From Nitrosopumilales archaeon (GTDB taxonomy: Archaea; Thermoproteota; Nitrososphaeria; Nitrososphaerales; Nitrososphaeraceae), in assembly GCA_009665115.1 (NCBI GenBank), contig WJXE01000076.1:1-7939 (forward strand): 7,939 nt of DNA, in the 5' to 3' direction. How positions within the stretch are numbered: the stretch's first letter is position 1; each line of letters starts with the position of its first letter. Below, piece after piece: positions 5,575-7,939 of this stretch. The notes below the pieces were generated by a model, which was given only the letters and a program-made list of their open reading frames with translations, was not told the origin of the DNA and searched no databases. Position numbers and translations under genes: made by a program.

Positions 5575-5898
5575 TTAAAACGATAATCTTTGCTCTTCAA
5601 AGTTTTCTACAATTCTATTTTGGAATTTAATACCTTCCTTTTCAAGTATCTCTCTTTTCCTTTGTTCGCCATATGCGAAACCACCTATCTCGCCATTTGA
5701 TTTGACAACCCGGTGACATGGTATCGATATTGGGTTAGGATTATTAGCAATGATTCTACCTATTGCCCTGGCGGCCTTAGGGTGTCCCAATGCCTTCGCA
5801 ATATCTCCGTAAGTAGAAACTTTACCAGGAGGAATTTTACTGAGAAGGACGTAGACGTCCTGTTCTGTGATGCTAGCATGACCAGTTTTAACTTTCAT
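5575..5898 (-). CDS. ogt: Methylated-DNA--[protein]-cysteine S-methyltransferase (O6-alkylguanine-DNA alkyltransferase)
   Basis: This is a suicide DNA repair enzyme that transfers the O6-alkyl group from guanine in DNA to its own cysteine. In 107 aa it shows the whole DNA-binding and active-site domain: Y30 in STYGDIA, the recognition helix with the arginine finger R44 (AARAIGRII), the Asn hinge in NNPNPISIPCHRV with the acceptor C61, and the closing GGFAYGEQRKREILEKEG with the conserved Glu (E88). It lacks the N-terminal ribonuclease-H-like domain of longer Ogt/MGMT proteins. It is the size of alkyltransferase-like (ATL) proteins, but those carry Trp in place of Cys, so this one should be catalytically active. 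The start is ATG at 5898, with a TATA-like ATATAT about 30 nt upstream and no room for a leader. Confidence 0.93.
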   Translation of the reverse strand: MKVKTGHASITEQDVYVLLSKIPPGKVSTYGDIAKALGHPKAARAIGRIIANNPNPISIPCHRVVKSNGEIGGFAYGEQRKREILEKEGIKFQNRIVENFEEQRLSF

Positions 5899-5922
5899 TG
5901 AGATATGGTAAAGACAAGGTCT

Positions 5923-5934
5923 GTAATATATGTT
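5923..5934 (-). promoter_or_regulatory. TATA-like element of ogt (leaderless promoter)
   Basis: On the minus strand AACATATATTAC is centred about 30 nt upstream of the ATG at 5898. This spacing puts transcription start at or within a few bases of the start codon, the common leaderless arrangement in archaea. Confidence 0.5.
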
Positions 5935-6489
5935 GAATTATGTAGGTGGGAGGTGGGACACACCCGTATTAGCCTAGAAGTAGTAACTGTTGCAGCCCTT
6001 GTCTTATAGATATATTAAATATATTGAAATTTATCAAGTAATTCACTATATAAGAAGAACTTTGATTATTTAATATTGTGAGGTTGATAACGTATTGAAG
6101 TCATAAATCGTGAGTCAACATTTGAATTAGATCCTGATCATATTCATTACTGTAATTATTGGTCTATTTGTGTCGAGCTGAAGGTTAGATGCAAACTATC
6201 TTCATTACACGTATCTAGTCATAAAAAACACGTTGCTTCTCCGCATTCTACAAATGTCGTCGCAAATGATTAAATTACAATTTAATGCAAGTCTGGTAGG
6301 CTTGGGAATAGTTGTCAGGTGCAGATAGGCGTTTACCATTCTATAAGTTTTTGAGAATACTACTTTAGTAGTATGTACCAGGGGGGTAGTGGTAGCGTGT
6401 TGAGAATAATCAATTAGTAGTGAAATTTGCTTATATCCTAAGCGAAGACCTTGTTTCCTTATCGAGTGTTCCTTCATTATCTATAGCAT
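5935..6489. other. Long intergenic region, no firmly supported gene
   Basis: Nothing here is recognisable as an RNA gene. A 90-codon minus-strand frame (6205-6477, ATG start) lies just downstream of the Cys-rich pseudogene, but its product has no motif. A 7-bp hairpin (ATACTAC/GTAGTAT, 6357-6374) and an A/T palindrome (ATTAAATT/AATTTAAT, 6269-6286) fall inside it. It may be a decayed gene or chance. Confidence 0.4.
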
Positions 6490-6748
6490 TCATATATAGT
6501 AGATATTCACTTCCATGCCGTCTCCTGCAGGTTGCTGGATATTTAAGCCAATTCTGTAAGTAATCCCATGGTAGTTTGGGATTTTGCAGATCTGAGCATA
6601 TTCACAAGTACTCCGTTCGAGTGTGACTATTGCATTAATCTCATTAATCTCATAGACCCTTCGGCTTTTTGAGCACATCTCAAAATTGCAAGTGAGACCT
6701 AGTGGGCATTCGATTTCAACTTCTAATTCTGTTTTGGTCGGAGATCAT
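6490..6748 (-). pseudogene. Cysteine-rich small protein gene with a one-base frameshift (CX5C motifs)
   Basis: ATG at 6748 opens a frame that ends after 10 codons. Removing one A from the four-A run at 6732-6735 gives an uninterrupted 85-aa protein to the stop at 6490-6492; the interval is 259 nt, one more than a multiple of three. It begins MISDQTELEVEIECPLGLTC and contains NFEMCSKSRRVYEINEINA, VTLERSTCEYAQICKIPNY and GITYRIGLNIQQPAGDG, ending in MEVNIYYI. Two CX5C pairs (CPLGLTC, CEYAQIC) plus one more Cys suggest a zinc-binding or disulphide-bonded small domain. An A+T-rich TATA-like stretch (minus strand of about 6771-6782) precedes the ATG by about 25-33 nt. The gene is divergent from the methyltransferase at 6841. 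It may be a true pseudogene, a sequencing error in a homopolymer, or a programmed shift; the family is not recognised. Confidence 0.55.
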
Positions 6749-6800
6749 ACGCCTGTTAAATAATAAAGATCATTTTAATTTCCGCTGTATGTTTCATAAG

Positions 6801-6817
6801 TTTAAATTACTTTATTA
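6801..6817 (+). promoter_or_regulatory. TATA-like region of the methyltransferase gene
   Basis: TTTAAATTAC and TTTATTA lie about 25-40 nt upstream of the ATG at 6841, with only an A-rich stretch and no Shine-Dalgarno sequence in between. This fits a leaderless or short-leader archaeal promoter. Confidence 0.4.
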
Positions 6818-6840
6818 GAAAGCAATTTTGCTGGTAAAAA

Positions 6841-7572
6841 ATGGAATTAAATTCAGTTCTGAAAAACTCATTTGAAGTGGATGAGGCTATAGATCATCTT
6901 CGTTCCCTTGGTCTGTTTCCGCACCATGACCGAGTAAAATCATGGGATACACGCAAAATGATTGATACAATAAACGGAGCAGATAGAAACTCATTTATTC
7001 TTGATGTCGGATGTAACGATTCTCCTATCTTACCTATGCTTCGAAGATTAGGCTTTAAGAATCTCTATGGGTGCGACTTATTTCTAAATACAATAACGTA
7101 TCCTGTATTAATGAAAATAGTACACTCTTTTTACAAAAGAAATTACAAGCCTATAATAGAAACGTACGAAAATAAGATATTTGCCATCTCGATTCAAGAC
7201 CTCGAAAAAACTAACTTCCAAAACAATATGTTTGATTATATTACATCCTTATCGGTAATTGAACATGGTGTTAATATTCAAAACTATTTCAAGGAAATGA
7301 ATAGAATACTAAAAAAAGGTGGAATGCTTTTGACATCGAGCGACTATTGGCCCAATAAATTAGTCAACAAAATTATTTCCAAAGATATTCGTAAGATGTC
7401 GCCTAATAACGTTTTCAGTAAGGAAGAGATTGAGAAGGATGTAATTAAAGCTGCAGAACACAATGGTTTTACTCTTACTAAATCGATTGATTTCACATAT
7501 GAAAATAAAGTTGTACATTGGAAAGGCGGGCGTAATTACACTTTCATCTTTTTTGCATTAAAGAAAGAATAA
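6841..7572 (+). CDS. Class I SAM-dependent methyltransferase, substrate unknown
   Basis: The 243-aa protein has the Rossmann-like methyltransferase core. Motif I ILDVGCNDSP (53-62) binds S-adenosylmethionine, followed by LYGCDL (75-80, acidic residue D79 for the ribose). Motif IV is FDYITSLSVIEHGVN (131-145), and the strand LKKGGMLLTSSDYWP (157-171) follows. The C-terminus (HWKGGRNYTFIFFALKK) closes the beta sheet. Between the post-I strand and motif IV lies a basic, partly hydrophobic insert (about 81-120) likely to shape the substrate pocket. This architecture resembles small methyltransferases encoded in polysaccharide or surface-glycan gene sets, but no glycosyltransferase is visible here, so the role is open. 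The start is ATG at 6841. The gene is divergent from the broken Cys-rich gene, and what follows it is non-coding or decayed. Confidence 0.88.
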   Translation: MELNSVLKNSFEVDEAIDHLRSLGLFPHHDRVKSWDTRKMIDTINGADRNSFILDVGCNDSPILPMLRRLGFKNLYGCDLFLNTITYPVLMKIVHSFYKRNYKPIIETYENKIFAISIQDLEKTNFQNNMFDYITSLSVIEHGVNIQNYFKEMNRILKKGGMLLTSSDYWPNKLVNKIISKDIRKMSPNNVFSKEEIEKDVIKAAEHNGFTLTKSIDFTYENKVVHWKGGRNYTFIFFALKKE

Positions 7573-7634
7573 ATCTCTAGATTATCTATTACCAGTGTTT
7601 AAGCATTGCAAGAAAAGCAGATAACACAAAATAT

Positions 7635-7932
7635 CTATCTCTTAATATAACCACTCTTCCTCCACTGCATATTGCATATTACTAAATCTTCTTGATTCAC
7701 AGATTTCTCATCGATATCGGCTTTATGCCTCCAAATTGGAGAATGACGTTTTGCACGTTCGAAATATTTCACATTTATTAGAATAGTTATCTGCTGCTTT
7801 AAACTCAGCCTCCCGCTTCCCAGGAATGTATTCTTGTTCTCCTCCTACAATATTATGTGTCTTTCGGGTTCCTGGCTGCCGTCGTGCCCACCGACTCACA
7901 ATTTCAAGGCAATAGATTTTCTTCAACCCCAT
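7635..7932 (-). pseudogene. Possible frameshifted remnant of a small basic protein
   Basis: Two overlapping minus-strand frames look like consecutive parts of one product. The first runs from ATG at 7932 (MGLKKIYCLEIVSRWARR, HNIVGGEQEYIPGKREAEFK). The second runs to a stop at 7635-7637 and contains KYFERAKRHSPIWRHK, then ADIDEKSVNQEDLVICNMQW and RKSGYIKR; it could alternatively start by itself at GTG 7770-7772 as a 45-aa peptide. A one-base change near 7770 would join them. I recognise no family, and the evidence is only composition and frame length, so this is a tentative call. The gap from 7573 to 7634 holds nothing I can name. Confidence 0.28.
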
Positions 7933-7939
7933 CTTTAAC

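Noticed and set aside
5911..6005. Paired 9-mers AAGACAAGG and CCTTGTCTT enclosing 77 nt, like the terminal stem of a structured RNA
   Set aside because: Inverted 9-mers within 100 bp are expected a few times by chance in a window this size. The interior shows no tRNA or 5S rRNA signatures, and it overlaps the ogt promoter.
6205..6477. 90-codon minus-strand frame as a gene
   Set aside because: No motif, two stops separate it from the Cys-rich pseudogene frame, and an A/T palindrome and a hairpin fall inside. It is kept only as a remark on the intergenic region.
5061..7939. Insertion sequence or integrated element as the cause of the low coding density
   Set aside because: I found no transposase or integrase motif, no terminal inverted repeats and no tRNA attachment site. 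Gene decay explains what is visible.

Overview
The window looks like a piece of a low-GC chromosome (roughly one third G+C by eye) from a Thaumarchaeon (Nitrososphaeria), most likely in the Nitrososphaerales. The evidence is an archaeal family-D DNA polymerase small subunit (DP1) with an intact phosphoesterase domain, an archaeal Orc1/Cdc6 initiator, archaeal-type TATA elements 25-45 nt upstream of starts without good Shine-Dalgarno sequences, and low coding density (about two thirds) with decayed genes between the intact ones. The genus assignment is inference.

Left part (1-3817), replication locus. A truncated gene of unknown function runs off the left edge on the minus strand. DP1 (448-2013, plus) and orc1/cdc6 (1991-3256, minus) converge and overlap by 23 bp at their 3' ends. 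Upstream of orc1 is a 561-bp gene-free region with the layout of an archaeal replication origin. It holds an A+T-rich unwinding element (3331-3410), one origin recognition box on the plus strand (3422-3443), a perfectly repeated 21-bp box on the minus strand (3523-3543 and 3584-3604), six GTTAAC hexamers, and a tandem TGTTAAG triplet.

Middle part (3818-5060), origin-adjacent pair. Two minus-strand genes, 52 bp apart, point towards the origin. The downstream one encodes a single-pass membrane protein with a coiled coil, a long Ser/Thr-rich linker and a C-terminal winged helix. The upstream one encodes a small helical protein that I cannot assign, with a 20-bp near-perfect palindrome just before its preferred start. 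A DNA-binding domain tethered to the membrane next to the origin is the most intriguing functional hint here.

Right part (5061-7939), sparse accessory region. It contains a compact O6-alkylguanine-DNA alkyltransferase with its active cysteine, a SAM-dependent methyltransferase of unknown substrate, and at least two broken small genes. These are a coiled-coil protein remnant (5313-5570, two homopolymer frameshifts and a stop) and a cysteine-rich small protein (6490-6748, one extra base in an A run). A third, weaker remnant sits at 7635-7932. I see no tRNA, rRNA, CRISPR array or insertion sequence.
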